This document shows, in pieces, positions 33,014 to 41,810 of a DNA stretch of 64,000 nucleotides. The stretch covers positions 5,084,001 to 5,148,000 of the forward strand of contig NZ_CP011112.1 in the NCBI RefSeq assembly GCF_001190945.1, given 5' to 3'. Origin of the DNA: Luteipulveratus mongoliensis (GTDB taxonomy: Bacteria > Actinomycetota > Actinomycetes > Actinomycetales > Dermatophilaceae). Positions within the stretch are counted from its first letter, which is position 1. Every line of letters starts with the position of its first letter. The notes below the pieces were generated by a model. That model had not been told where the DNA came from. It saw only the letters and a program-made list of their open reading frames with translations, and made no database searches. The position numbers and the translations under genes were made by a program.

Positions 33014-33583
33014 TCAGGCCATCAAGAGCTGCAGTGCGATCAGCACGTCGACCACACCGCACCACTCGGCGTATGTCCGCGACACGACCGCATCCGCACG
33101 CAGGTGCACGGCGTCCCACGCGCCGTGCGCGAGCCAGCCGCCGGCCACGATCCAGAGCGCCAGGTCGGAGTCGACGTGCAGGGCAGCGAACGCTGCTCCG
33201 GCAAACAACGCGAGCCCAGCACCCTGGACCATCAGAACCCGACGGTCATGCGCATGCCCGCGCAGCAGCCCGACCGAGAGGGCCACGACTCCGAACGCGA
33301 CCATCATGACCTCTGGCTGCGGAGCACCCACGACCTGCAGCACGATGTACGCCGCGATGAGGGTGATCTCGAAGGCCCACGTCGCCGGCCGCGCGCGAGC
33401 AGCCGCCACCACGACGTACGCGATCGGCAGCAGCACCAGCGGCCCGGCCAGATCGGAGGCCTCTCCGCCCCAGGTCAAGGCACACATGGCTACCGCCAGC
33501 CACGTCGGCCATCGCCGGACGATCCACGGGCGTGACGTCGTGGTCGTGATCTGCGCAGTGGCGGTGGCCGCGAGCTGGCTCAT
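33014..33583 (-). CDS. Multi-spanning membrane protein of unknown function
   Basis: 189 aa from ATG 33583 with GAGGG upstream. Six hydrophobic segments are visible, including LAGPLVLLPIAYVVVAAARA, EITLIAAYIVLQVVG, VMMVAFGVVALSVGLLRG, LMVQGAGLALFAGAAFAALH and LALWIVAGGWLAHGAWDAVH. A charged loop (RGHAHDRR) and the WLAHGAWDAVHLRADAVVS stretch are distinctive. I do not recognise the family. It stands alone on the minus strand, 80 bases downstream of the start of the ArsR-type gene. Confidence 0.8.
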   Translation of the reverse strand: MSQLAATATAQITTTTSRPWIVRRWPTWLAVAMCALTWGGEASDLAGPLVLLPIAYVVVAAARARPATWAFEITLIAAYIVLQVVGAPQPEVMMVAFGVVALSVGLLRGHAHDRRVLMVQGAGLALFAGAAFAALHVDSDLALWIVAGGWLAHGAWDAVHLRADAVVSRTYAEWCGVVDVLIALQLLMA

Positions 33584-33695
33584 CCCTCGACGGTGGCGGA
33601 CCCGCGCACCCGCGTCACGGGAGCCGACGGGTCTGGTCTGAATTCTTGGGATACCTGGCAACCCGCCCTGGCGTTCCCGTCGAGTCGGGGCGGGT

Positions 33696-34664
33696 TCAGT
33701 CGGCGGGCGGCCAGGCGTCGCCCCACTCGAGGTCACGCGCTGCCTTGTACGCCGGGCCCTGCCGCTTACTGACGATCTCGCGTCCCGCACTGCCGTCCGG
33801 GCGGCACAGCTGCAGCTCGACCAGCCCCTTGCGCTTCTGCGGATGCCGTACGACGCGCGCCGCCGGCTCTCCCCCGACGGCCGAGGGGACGGCGAGGATG
33901 TAGGAGAACTTCTCGTCCTCATGACTCAGCTCGCCGCCCTTGACCTTGCGGTGCAGCGCCGACCGGTTGACCCGCGCCGAGAAGTGGCACCAGTCGCGCT
34001 CGGCCAGCGGACAGGCGAGCGCGTGCGGACACGGGGCGAGCGGCGTCCATCCCAGGTCGAGCAACGCCGACCGCGCCGCGAGGATCCGACGGTGACCATC
34101 CGGCGTACCCGGCTCGATGACCAGCACCGCCCGCCGCGCTGAGGTCTGCGCTCGAGCCACGACGTCAGCCTGCTGCTGCGCCGTCAGCTCACTGAGGACG
34201 TACGACACCGTCACCAGGTCCGCCTCTGGCACGGGCTCGCCCAGCCGCCAACGCGTCCAGGTGATCGGCGGGAGATCGGCGCCGGACACCAGCCGACGCC
34301 CCAGATCGAGAGCCTCGGGCACCTGCTCCAGCACGGTCACGCGGTCCAGCGAGGGCCAGATCTGCGCCGCCGCCCAGGCCGTCGCGCCCGTCCCTCCGCC
34401 GAGGTCGGCCACCGTCGAGATGGACCCCAGGCCGGCGGCCACCGCCTGGGTCAGCGCGTGCTGCACGGCGGCGTACGTCGCGGGCATCCGGTAGGTCGCG
34501 TACGCCAGCACGTCGGCCGGTCGAGCGAGGATCGGATCCCGCGCCGGCGCCACGGCGCGGTAGCGGCCGATGAGTCGCTCGACGGCGGCCGCGAGCGCTA
34601 CCGTGGAGGTGCCCGATGCCTCTCGTTCGAGGGCTTCGCGCAACGTCATCGACAGGTCGGTCAT
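33696..34664 (-). CDS. Rsm22-family (mitoribosome-assembly-like) methyltransferase
   Basis: 322 aa from ATG 34664. The SAM-binding motif is VADLGGGTGATAWAAAQIWP. VSYVLSELT and VLVIEPGTPDGHRR follow. The Cys-rich segment CPHALACPLAERDWCHFSARV carries three of the Cys expected for an iron-sulfur site in the family, and VNRSALHRKVKGGELSHEDEKFSY is the conserved C-terminal block. Rsm22 proteins assist small-subunit ribosome assembly in mitochondria; bacterial members are poorly studied. Confidence 0.9.
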   Translation of the reverse strand: MTDLSMTLREALEREASGTSTVALAAAVERLIGRYRAVAPARDPILARPADVLAYATYRMPATYAAVQHALTQAVAAGLGSISTVADLGGGTGATAWAAAQIWPSLDRVTVLEQVPEALDLGRRLVSGADLPPITWTRWRLGEPVPEADLVTVSYVLSELTAQQQADVVARAQTSARRAVLVIEPGTPDGHRRILAARSALLDLGWTPLAPCPHALACPLAERDWCHFSARVNRSALHRKVKGGELSHEDEKFSYILAVPSAVGGEPAARVVRHPQKRKGLVELQLCRPDGSAGREIVSKRQGPAYKAARDLEWGDAWPPAD

Positions 34665-34773
34665 AGCAGGCCAGATCGTACGACGCGGCGCGCGACCCTG
34701 TGTCACACCAGTCACACGAGTCACAAGTGTGGCAGGATCAGAATCGACTCACGCCGTCCCGCTGGAGGATCCG

Positions 34774-34941
34774 ATGACGAAGATCAAGCAGTTGGTGCCG
34801 TGGGTGGTGCTTGCCTTCTTGGTCTACGCCGTTGTGACCTCGCCCGACAAGTCGGCTGACATGGTCCGCAACATCTGGGACATCATCACGGACGGCGTCC
34901 GCAACGTCGGCCAGTTCTTCGACAACATCCTGAACGGGTAG
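34774..34941 (+). CDS. Small membrane protein (55 aa)
   Basis: ATG with GGAGGATC upstream. MTKIKQLVPWVVLAFLVYAV has one membrane span; the rest (KSADMVRNIWDIITDGVRNV and onward) is an amphipathic helix. The stop is five bases before the PH-domain gene, so the two are co-translated. The arrangement suggests a small partner of the PH-domain membrane protein. The family is not recognised beyond 'small actinobacterial membrane protein'. Confidence 0.82.
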   Translation: MTKIKQLVPWVVLAFLVYAVVTSPDKSADMVRNIWDIITDGVRNVGQFFDNILNG

Positions 34942-34946
34942 CCCCC

Positions 34947-35915
34947 ATGGACGGGGTCAAGGTCAACGATCGCGTCAAGAACCGGCTTGACCCGTTCCGT
35001 CTCCCGCAGGAGAAGGTCGTTGTCGCCATGCAGGAGCACTGGGCGGCGCGCGCCGAACCGATCGCCACCGCCATTCTCGGATTCTTCCTGGTCATCGCGA
35101 TCGGCAGTATCGCGCCGGCCCGCATGGGCATCCTCACCAACGCTGCATGGTGGCTGTGGTTCATCCTCGTGGTGCGCGTGGCATGGGTCCTGATCAACTG
35201 GCAGTTCAGCTACTTCGTCGCTACGGACAAGAGACTGCTGCTGCTCTACGGGATCATCACCCGCAAGGTCGCGATGATGCCGATGATTCGTGTCACGGAC
35301 ATGGGCTACACGCGTTCTCCGATTGGCCGCCTGCTCGGCTACGGCACGTTCGTCCTGGAGAGCGCCGGCCAGGACCAGGCACTCTCGCGGATCTCCTGGG
35401 TCCGCGACCCCGACTACACCTACCGGCTGATCTGCGGCCAGATCTTCGGCACCGGCGACGACGACAACGCCACCAGCCCGGAGACGAAGAAGCCCGAGAG
35501 CCCCAGCGACGGCGACGGATCCGACAAGGGCCCCAAGAAAGGCCCCGACGGACCCCGCAAGGGCCCCAGCGGCGGACCGGGAAAGGGTCCGAGAAAGGGC
35601 CCCAGCAAAGGTCCGGACGGCGGGCCGAGCAAGCCCAAGCGTCCCCGCGAGCCGGCGCCGCCCGTGCCCGAGTCGACCGATGTCCCGCTGCACCGGCTGG
35701 GCAGCTACCTCGAGCCGACCCCGACCGAACGCCCCACCGGCGCGAAGTGGCACAAGCGCCACGAACGGCACGAGTCGCTGATGTCCTCCCGTGTCGTACG
35801 CCGGGCGCGCACCACCCGCCAGGACCTCAAGGATGCGCAGAACGACCCGGGCTGGGCCGTCAGCCGGGAGGACGTCTCGCCGCACCACCCGGTGGATGCC
35901 AGCGGCGGCGACTGA
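34947..35915 (+). CDS. Bacterial PH-domain membrane protein with Gly-Pro-Lys-rich tail
   Basis: 322 aa. Two membrane spans (TAILGFFLVIAIGSIAPARM and WWLWFILVVRVAWVLI) are followed by a YdbS-like PH domain (WQFSYFVATDKRLLLLYGII, VTDMGYTRSPIGRLLGYGTF). Residues about 180-230 are built from irregular KGP/GGP repeats, then a Pro/Glu linker and a basic C-terminal region. The repeat tract is unusual for the family and probably disordered. No ribosome site stands out, so translation is likely coupled to the 55-aa gene. Confidence 0.87.
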   Translation: MDGVKVNDRVKNRLDPFRLPQEKVVVAMQEHWAARAEPIATAILGFFLVIAIGSIAPARMGILTNAAWWLWFILVVRVAWVLINWQFSYFVATDKRLLLLYGIITRKVAMMPMIRVTDMGYTRSPIGRLLGYGTFVLESAGQDQALSRISWVRDPDYTYRLICGQIFGTGDDDNATSPETKKPESPSDGDGSDKGPKKGPDGPRKGPSGGPGKGPRKGPSKGPDGGPSKPKRPREPAPPVPESTDVPLHRLGSYLEPTPTERPTGAKWHKRHERHESLMSSRVVRRARTTRQDLKDAQNDPGWAVSREDVSPHHPVDASGGD

Positions 35916-36082
35916 CTACCCTTTCTCGTTCATCTGCCGCGAACATCGGGTCAATTTCTCGCAGGCTGAGCGCGGCTGAAGGACGATCGACGACCAGTTA
36001 GCGAGTCGTTAGCGCTCCCGAATACGGTCGCCCCGACCCGCCGACGAGAGCCGTCGACAGGACGAGACCCGAAGGACGACCA

Positions 36083-36484
36083 TTGAAAACCCAAGCCATA
36101 GGACTCACCGCGGCCGCCTCCGTTGCCGCGTTCATGTTCGCCGCCTCGCCTGCGAGCGCGCAGAGCGGTCCCCGCTACGTATACGACGGATCGCTCAGCG
36201 CCACGAAGCACGTCGCCAAAGGGGTCTTCCACCCCGACAATGCCGACGGCTCCGAGAGCTTCACGGTCTACGACACCTGGGCCGACAGCCGGTCAGCCGG
36301 GGTGAAGTTCAAGGTTGAGGGCGGCCAGTGGCGCGACTGCCGCAACACAGGGGGCAACGGAACCCATAAGACCTGCACCTACAGGTACGCCGAGAACCAG
36401 AAGCTGGAGTGGTTCGCCTACGTCATCGACCAGGACGGCCCGCAGCCGTACGTCGAGAGCGTCCGGGCCAACGACTGGACCTGA
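36083..36484 (+). CDS. Small secreted protein of unknown function
   Basis: 133 aa, TTG start with GAAGGA upstream. A signal peptide (MKTQAIGLTAAASVAAFMFA, cut near ASAQS) precedes about 107 residues with two Cys (RDCRN, KTCTY). The mature part is rich in aromatic residues and beta-strand-like (ESFTVYDTWADSRSAGVKFK). No family was recognised. It stands alone and is followed by a perfect 13-bp terminator stem. Confidence 0.78.
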   Translation: MKTQAIGLTAAASVAAFMFAASPASAQSGPRYVYDGSLSATKHVAKGVFHPDNADGSESFTVYDTWADSRSAGVKFKVEGGQWRDCRNTGGNGTHKTCTYRYAENQKLEWFAYVIDQDGPQPYVESVRANDWT

Positions 36485-36505
36485 TCGAGGTCGGAGGAGC
36501 GCATT

Positions 36506-36536
36506 GCAGTGGCCGGGTCGATCACCCGGCCACTGC
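36506..36536 (+). terminator. Perfect 13-bp hairpin
   Basis: GCAGTGGCCGGGT (36506-36518) and ACCCGGCCACTGC (36524-36536) are exact complements around a five-base loop, 22 bases after the small secreted protein's stop. There is no T-run. Confidence 0.75.
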
Positions 36537-36538
36537 TG

Positions 36539-36712
36539 CTGCCGGGGGCTCGACCGGCGGCGTACGGCGTGATGATGCTCAACCTCTCGATCGAGACCTG
36601 GTTGAGGTTCTTGGTCTGGATGGCGGTCGGGTTCCTGATCTACTTCACTTACAGTCGTTCGCACAGCAAGCTCGGCCACGTCACGTCAGACTCCGAGCCC
36701 GACTACTTCTGA
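36539..36712 (+). pseudogene. Orphan C-terminus of an amino-acid (APC-type) permease
   Basis: The frame reads [20 protein letters not shown] then [15 protein letters not shown] and ends after a polar tail. This closely resembles the last membrane segment and tail of cationic amino-acid/APC permeases (MLNLPxxTWLRFxVWMxIGxxxYFxYSRRHSxL). The other eleven or so spans are absent. Just upstream lies a terminator hairpin. An ATG at 36572 could still make a 46-aa single-span peptide. Best read as a deletion remnant, possibly kept because it lies in the def leader. Confidence 0.68.
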
Positions 36713-36731
36713 CCCGGAGGTCCAGCGCCGC

Positions 36732-37307
36732 ATGGCCGTTCGTCCCATCACCATCATCGGCCACAAGGCGCTGCACCAGCCGACCAAGAAGGTCCGCGAG
36801 GTCACTGACGACATCCGCACCCTTGTTGCCGACATGTTCGACACCAACGAGGCGGCCAACGGTGCCGGTCTCGCGGCCAACCAGGTCGGTGCCCGGTGGC
36901 GCATCTTCGTGTACGACTGCGAGGACGGCGCCGAGGTCCGTCAGCGCGGCTACATCATCAACCCGGTGCTGGAGAAGGGCCTAGTCCGCACGGCCGACCT
37001 CGACCCGGATGACGGGTCCGAGGGCTGCCTGTCGATCCCGGGCGAGCACTTCCCCACGGCTCGCGCCGACTGGGCACGCGTCACCGGCACCGACCTCGAC
37101 GGCAACGAGGTCGTCGTCGAGGCCGAGGGCGGCACGCTGGCTCGCTGCCTGCAGCACGAGACCGACCACCTCGACGGCAAGCTCTACGTCGAGCGGCTGA
37201 CGCCGACCTACCGCGCCAAGTCGCGCGAGGCGATCAAGCAGCGCGGCTGGGAGGCCGCCCGCATCACCAAGTGGGACCCCTCCACCCAAGAAGCCGAAGA
37301 CGTCTGA
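36732..37307 (+). CDS. def: Peptide deformylase
   Basis: 191 aa. All three family motifs are present: NGAGLAANQVG (motif 1, GxGLAAxQ; Asn where Pro is common), EGCLSIPG (motif 2 with the metal Cys) and QHETDHLDG (motif 3, HExDH). It removes the formyl group from nascent proteins. It starts 19 bases after the permease remnant, with GGAGG upstream, and is followed by repeat copy 2. Confidence 0.96.
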   Translation: MAVRPITIIGHKALHQPTKKVREVTDDIRTLVADMFDTNEAANGAGLAANQVGARWRIFVYDCEDGAEVRQRGYIINPVLEKGLVRTADLDPDDGSEGCLSIPGEHFPTARADWARVTGTDLDGNEVVVEAEGGTLARCLQHETDHLDGKLYVERLTPTYRAKSREAIKQRGWEAARITKWDPSTQEAEDV

Positions 37308-37320
37308 CCCTCCCCAACCG

Positions 37321-37424
37321 CCGGTCGAGTAGGCGAGGCGCTAGCCGAGCCGTATCGAGACCCCGTGACCGCGTGCACCTGGTCTCGATACGGGCTCCGC
37401 TAGCGCTCCGCCCTACTCGACCGG
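37321..37424. repeat. Nested palindromic repeat, copy 2
   Basis: The outer arms are CCGGTCGAGTAGG and CCTACTCGACCGG; the inner arms are CGTATCGAGACC and GGTCTCGATACG. GCTAGC/GCTAGCG segments lie between. It sits between convergent def and cbiO, seven bases before the cbiO stop, where a bidirectional terminator is expected. Confidence 0.88.
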
Positions 37425-37431
37425 CGAGGGC

Positions 37432-38186
<755 letters not shown>

Positions 38187-38190
<4 letters not shown>

Positions 38191-38981
38191 GTGACGACCA
38201 GGGCGACGACGAGCACCACCAGGGCCGATCCAGGCAGGGCCAGGGCCGTACGCCACTCTGCCGCCGTCGGCGCACGACCGGACAGCACGGGCATGGGTCC
38301 GTCGAGACCGCGCGCGAGCATCGCGCGGTGGACGCGCTCGCCCCGCTCGTAGGTGCGGACGAACGTCGAACCCACAGTCCCCGCAACGGATCTCAGCTGT
38401 GTCGTACGCCGACCGCTGCCTCCGCGCGCAAGGCGGGCAATGCGTGACCTCTCCAGGTCATCGCTCGCGATCGACAGGTAGCGGACCGCGAAAGAGATGA
38501 TGGCGACGAGAACGCCTGGCAGATGGAGTCTTTCGAGACCGACGAGCATGGCGCGAGCGTCCGTGGTGGCCGCCAGGATGATCGCAGCGACGACGCCGAG
38601 CGTGGCCTTGGCGAGCAACAGGGCGCCGCCGACCAGGCCCGACCGAGAGACCGACAAGCCGAGCACATCGACGGTCGGCCCGGACGCGACGAACGGCATC
38701 AGAAGGGCGAACACCACGAACGGCGTCTCGACCAGCATCCGCCGCGCTACGGCAGCGACGGGAAGCCGAGCGAGCCAGACGGCGGCAGCCAGCAGGGAGG
38801 CGTACGCCACGAAGGCCGGCCATGCGCGGGCGGGAGTGGCCACCACGACCACGACGAACGCCAGCAGTGCCACGAGCTTGACCTGGGCCGGCAACCGATG
38901 GACCACGGACTCCCGGCGGATCAGGAGTGCGTCCGCGCCCGTGCTGGGCCGGACTGCAGCAATCGCGTGGGTGGCTGCCAC
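38187..38981 (-). CDS. cbiQ: ECF transporter transmembrane protein CbiQ
   Basis: 264 aa, GTG start three bases after the cbiM stop. It opens VVHRLPAQVKLVALLAFVVV, the usual CbiQ N-terminus. About five membrane spans follow. The conserved coupling region contains RSRIARLARGG and a C-terminal TFVRTYERGERVHRAMLARG, matching the Ala-Arg-Gly coupling motifs that contact the ATPase. It is the middle gene of the cbiMQO operon. Confidence 0.93.
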
Positions 38982-38984
38982 GAC

Positions 38985-40058
38985 TCAGCCCTCGACCGTG
39001 AGCGACTCGCGCTCCACGGCGGCGTCATGGTCCGACGGCCGCTGCCGGCGGATCAGCCAAGCGATGCCGCAGCCGATGAGCACGGTCAGGCTCACGCCGA
39101 TCAGTCCGGCCAGCCCGCCCGCGAGGAAGGTGTTGTGGACACCGCTGACGGAGTAGTCGGCCATCGGCCCGCCTGACACGGCCGAGTCCTTGGAGTCGAA
39201 GCCCAACTGCTGTCCGACGTACTCGAGGCCGTCGGGGTGGGAGCTGGCGAAGTAGCTCAGTCCGAACGCCACCACGGCGCTGGCACCCAGGAGCGCGATG
39301 ACCGGCTTACGCCCGAGGCGTACGGGCCTGGCACCGACGGAGGCGCCGGCCGATGCGTCGGCGGCGACCGTCGTACGCGCGCCCGTCTCGTCGACCAGCT
39401 CCAGGTCGCGCCGCAGGTGACGGGCGACGAAGACCAGGTCGGGACGCGAAGCGAGCACGGCGCTCAGGACGGCCGTGGTGATGACGGCCTCGCCGATGCC
39501 GATCAGGATGTGCCAGCCGATCATGGCCGTGGCGACCTTGCTCGTGGGGATGTCGACCGAGCCACCGATCGCGTAGATGCCGGTGAAGACGACCGCCGCG
39601 GAGGGCACTGCGACCAGTGCGGCCACGCAGGCGGCCGCCGAGACGCTCGATGTGCGACGTGGCAGAACCGCGAGAAGCCCTCGCATCACTGCGTATCCGA
39701 CGACAACGGTGACGATGCCCATCACGCTGATGTTGGTGCCGAGGGCGGTCAGGCCACCGTCGGCGAAGAAGACGCCCTGGATGAGCAGCACGACCGTCAT
39801 GCACAGCAGACCAGTCCATGGGCCGACCAGCGCGGCGGCCAGCACACCGCCGAGGAGGTGGCCACTGGTGCCCGCGCCGACCGGGAAGTTGACCATCTGG
39901 ACCGCGAAGATGAACGCCGACACCAGACCGGGCAGCGCCGGGCCGGACTCACGGATCTCGGGCGCGGCCTTGCGCAGGCTGAGCGCGACCGCCGACGCGG
40001 CCACCACGCCGGTCGCCGCGGAGGTCGGCAGGTCGATGAATCCATCTGGCACGTGCAT
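38985..40058 (-). CDS. cbiM: ECF transporter substrate-binding protein CbiM fused to a PDGLE domain
   Basis: 357 aa from ATG 40058. The N-terminus MHVPDGFIDLPTSAATGVVA carries the metal-binding Met-His. Then come PVGAGTSGHLLGGVLAAALV and GWHILIGIGEAVITTAVL, typical for CbiM/NikM. After residue ~235 an additional segment with SHPDGLEYVGQQLGFD and a final span form the CbiN-like PDGLE domain. Cobalt and nickel types cannot be separated by eye. A Nur-like palindrome 21 bases upstream favours nickel. Confidence 0.93.
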   Translation of the reverse strand: MHVPDGFIDLPTSAATGVVAASAVALSLRKAAPEIRESGPALPGLVSAFIFAVQMVNFPVGAGTSGHLLGGVLAAALVGPWTGLLCMTVVLLIQGVFFADGGLTALGTNISVMGIVTVVVGYAVMRGLLAVLPRRTSSVSAAACVAALVAVPSAAVVFTGIYAIGGSVDIPTSKVATAMIGWHILIGIGEAVITTAVLSAVLASRPDLVFVARHLRRDLELVDETGARTTVAADASAGASVGARPVRLGRKPVIALLGASAVVAFGLSYFASSHPDGLEYVGQQLGFDSKDSAVSGGPMADYSVSGVHNTFLAGGLAGLIGVSLTVLIGCGIAWLIRRQRPSDHDAAVERESLTVEG

Positions 40059-40078
40059 GAGCCCACCCTGTCCCCAAA

Positions 40079-40093
40079 TGCGACACGTTCGCA
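40079..40093 (-). promoter_or_regulatory. Nur-like operator upstream of cbiM
   Basis: TGCGACACGTTCGCA is a 5-5-5 inverted repeat (TGCGA-CACGT-TCGCA). It has the TGC-N9-GCA layout of actinobacterial Nur (nickel Fur) boxes, for which the described half-site is close to TTGCAA. It lies 21 bases upstream of the cbiM start in the divergent cbiM/TetR gap. Confidence 0.5.
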
Positions 40094-40146
40094 ACTGAGC
40101 CGGAAATGATCCAGTGGACGAGAAAGTAGAAGGCGCCTCTAGTAAT

Positions 40147-40159
40147 AGAATGTCATTCT
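40147..40159 (+). promoter_or_regulatory. TetR-type operator upstream of the TetR gene
   Basis: AGAATGTCATTCT is a perfect 6-1-6 palindrome in a short AT-rich stretch, 15 bases before the TetR start. GAATG-type half-sites are common for TetR-family autoregulators. It could control the TetR-M24-CocE-lipase operon and, being in the shared gap, affect cbiM. Confidence 0.6.
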
Positions 40160-40174
40160 GGTTATGGTTCCCGC

Positions 40175-40906
40175 ATGCCCACCAAGGAAGCGACCTCCCG
40201 CCAGGACCGCCGCAAGGCCCAGACCCGGGCGCGGATCATCGACGCGGCCGCCGAGATCTTCGCTACAGACCCGGCGGCGGCGACCATCGCGCGGATCGCG
40301 CAGGAGGCCGACGTCGCGGTGGCGACGGTCTACCAGCACTTCGCCGGCAAGGACGATCTCCATCTGGCGGTCGTCGAGCGCGCGCTGGAGCGCAACGAGC
40401 AGCACATGATGACCGTCTATCTGGCCGACACACCACCGCTGCAGAAGCTGATCAACGCAGCGGCCGCATACGTCGCCTTCTACGTCGAGTCGCCGCAGCT
40501 GTTCCGTCTGGTCGCGCTGCGGCAGGGTGCGCCGACCGAGGAGTCCACTGAAGGACCGGTCGCGGTCATCCTGTCCGAGCGGGTCAACAGGATGACCCAG
40601 GCACTGGCAGATGTGATCGAGGCCGGTGTGGCCGATGGCTCCTTGCGGTCCGTCGAGCCATTGGCTACCGCGCGGTTCCTGTGGGGCGCGATGAACGGGA
40701 CGTTCGCCCTCGCCGCTCGGCCCGATCAGCTGCGACTCACCCACGACGAGCTGATCGCGGCCCTGTCCCAGGGCCTCGACATCGTGCTCGAAGGCTTTGT
40801 CGCTCCGTCCACCCGCGACTCCGACGGGCACCTGCCCAAGCGCCTACGCATGGCGCTGCGCCGCGCGATCAAGGACGTCGGCGCTCCTGGCGCGAAGCAG
40901 CAATGA
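40175..40906 (+). CDS. TetR-family transcriptional regulator
   Basis: 243 aa. The N-terminal helix-turn-helix is TRARIIDAAAEIFATDPAAA then TIARIAQEADVAVATVYQHF and AGKDDLHLAVV. The ligand domain is helical, with FYVESPQLFRLVALRQG and FLWGAMNGTFALAARPDQLR. A basic tail (KRLRMALRRAIKD) ends the protein. It is the first gene of a four-gene operon, 28 bases before the M24 peptidase. The regulated functions are probably the hydrolases that follow. Confidence 0.92.
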   Translation: MPTKEATSRQDRRKAQTRARIIDAAAEIFATDPAAATIARIAQEADVAVATVYQHFAGKDDLHLAVVERALERNEQHMMTVYLADTPPLQKLINAAAAYVAFYVESPQLFRLVALRQGAPTEESTEGPVAVILSERVNRMTQALADVIEAGVADGSLRSVEPLATARFLWGAMNGTFALAARPDQLRLTHDELIAALSQGLDIVLEGFVAPSTRDSDGHLPKRLRMALRRAIKDVGAPGAKQQ

Positions 40907-40934
40907 CCGAGCTGAATCGACCCCTGGAGGAGTC

Positions 40935-41810
40935 ATGACCACACAGTTCACATCCAGTCCACTCGCCCGGACCTTGTCCCGGTTGCCCTCGTCGTCGACC
41001 CACCCACCGTCGGCGACCGACGTCGAGGCGTTTCGACGGGCTCAGCGACTCGCGTTCGACTGCGCCCAGGCCTGCGCTGCCGAGATGCGGGTCGGCTGGA
41101 CCGAGGGCCGTACGGCGAAGTGGATGTTCGGCTACCTGCACGACCACGGCGTGCGGTCCTACCTGCACAAGCCGATCGTCGCCTTCGGTGACCGGACCGT
41201 GGCCCACGACGACCAGTGGGAACCGCCACGAGGGCCCGGCCTGACGCTCAAGGAAGGCGACGTCGTCATCCTCGACTGCGCCCCTGTCCTGGAGGGCTAC
41301 ACCGGCGACATCGCCTACACCCTCGCCGTGGGGGAGCACCCCGAGCTCGACAGGGCGCGCGACTTCCTGACCGACCTTCGCGCCGAGCTCCCCGAGCGGA
41401 TCATGGACCCCGCGACGTCGGCGACGATCTTCGACTGGGTGGACCAGCAGATCCGCGGGGCCGGATTCCAGAACGGGGCCGGCGGCTACGGCGAGCACGT
41501 CATGGGCCACCGGGTCTACAGGCACGGCAAGTTCTTCACCAACCACCCCGCCTCGCCGCCGGAGAAGGTCTTCGGCTACTTCCCCAGCTGGCACAGCGGC
41601 GGGTTCCTGCTGAACAACGTCCGCCGCCTGGTCGCACCCGAGGTGCTCAACGTCAACCACCGCGGGCTCAAGACCGGCGTCTGGGCGATCGAGCCGCACC
41701 TTCGGGCGGACGGCTGGGGCGCCAAGTTCGAGGAGCTCCTTGTCGTGCAACCGGATCGGGCGTACTGGCTCGACGACATCAGCCAGGAGCGGATCGTGAT
41801 CCAGCCATGA
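40935..41810 (+). CDS. M24-family metallopeptidase (Xaa-Pro/aminopeptidase fold)
   Basis: 291 aa; GGAGGAGTC precedes ATG. The 'pita-bread' metal ligands are seen: the two Asp of VVILDCAPVLEGYTGDIAYT, a His in VMGHRVYRHG, and the Glu residues of VWAIEPHL and KFEELLVV. YFPSWHSGGF supplies the substrate-binding His. There is no N-terminal creatinase domain, so this is the short form. Its stop overlaps the CocE start by four bases (ATGA), indicating coupling. Confidence 0.85.
   Translation: MTTQFTSSPLARTLSRLPSSSTHPPSATDVEAFRRAQRLAFDCAQACAAEMRVGWTEGRTAKWMFGYLHDHGVRSYLHKPIVAFGDRTVAHDDQWEPPRGPGLTLKEGDVVILDCAPVLEGYTGDIAYTLAVGEHPELDRARDFLTDLRAELPERIMDPATSATIFDWVDQQIRGAGFQNGAGGYGEHVMGHRVYRHGKFFTNHPASPPEKVFGYFPSWHSGGFLLNNVRRLVAPEVLNVNHRGLKTGVWAIEPHLRADGWGAKFEELLVVQPDRAYWLDDISQERIVIQP

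Noticed and set aside
40059-40174. Possible cobalamin riboswitch before cbiM
   Set aside because: Only about 115 bp are available, shared with a divergent TetR gene, and no B12-box-like conserved core was seen; the Nur-like palindrome is a better explanation.
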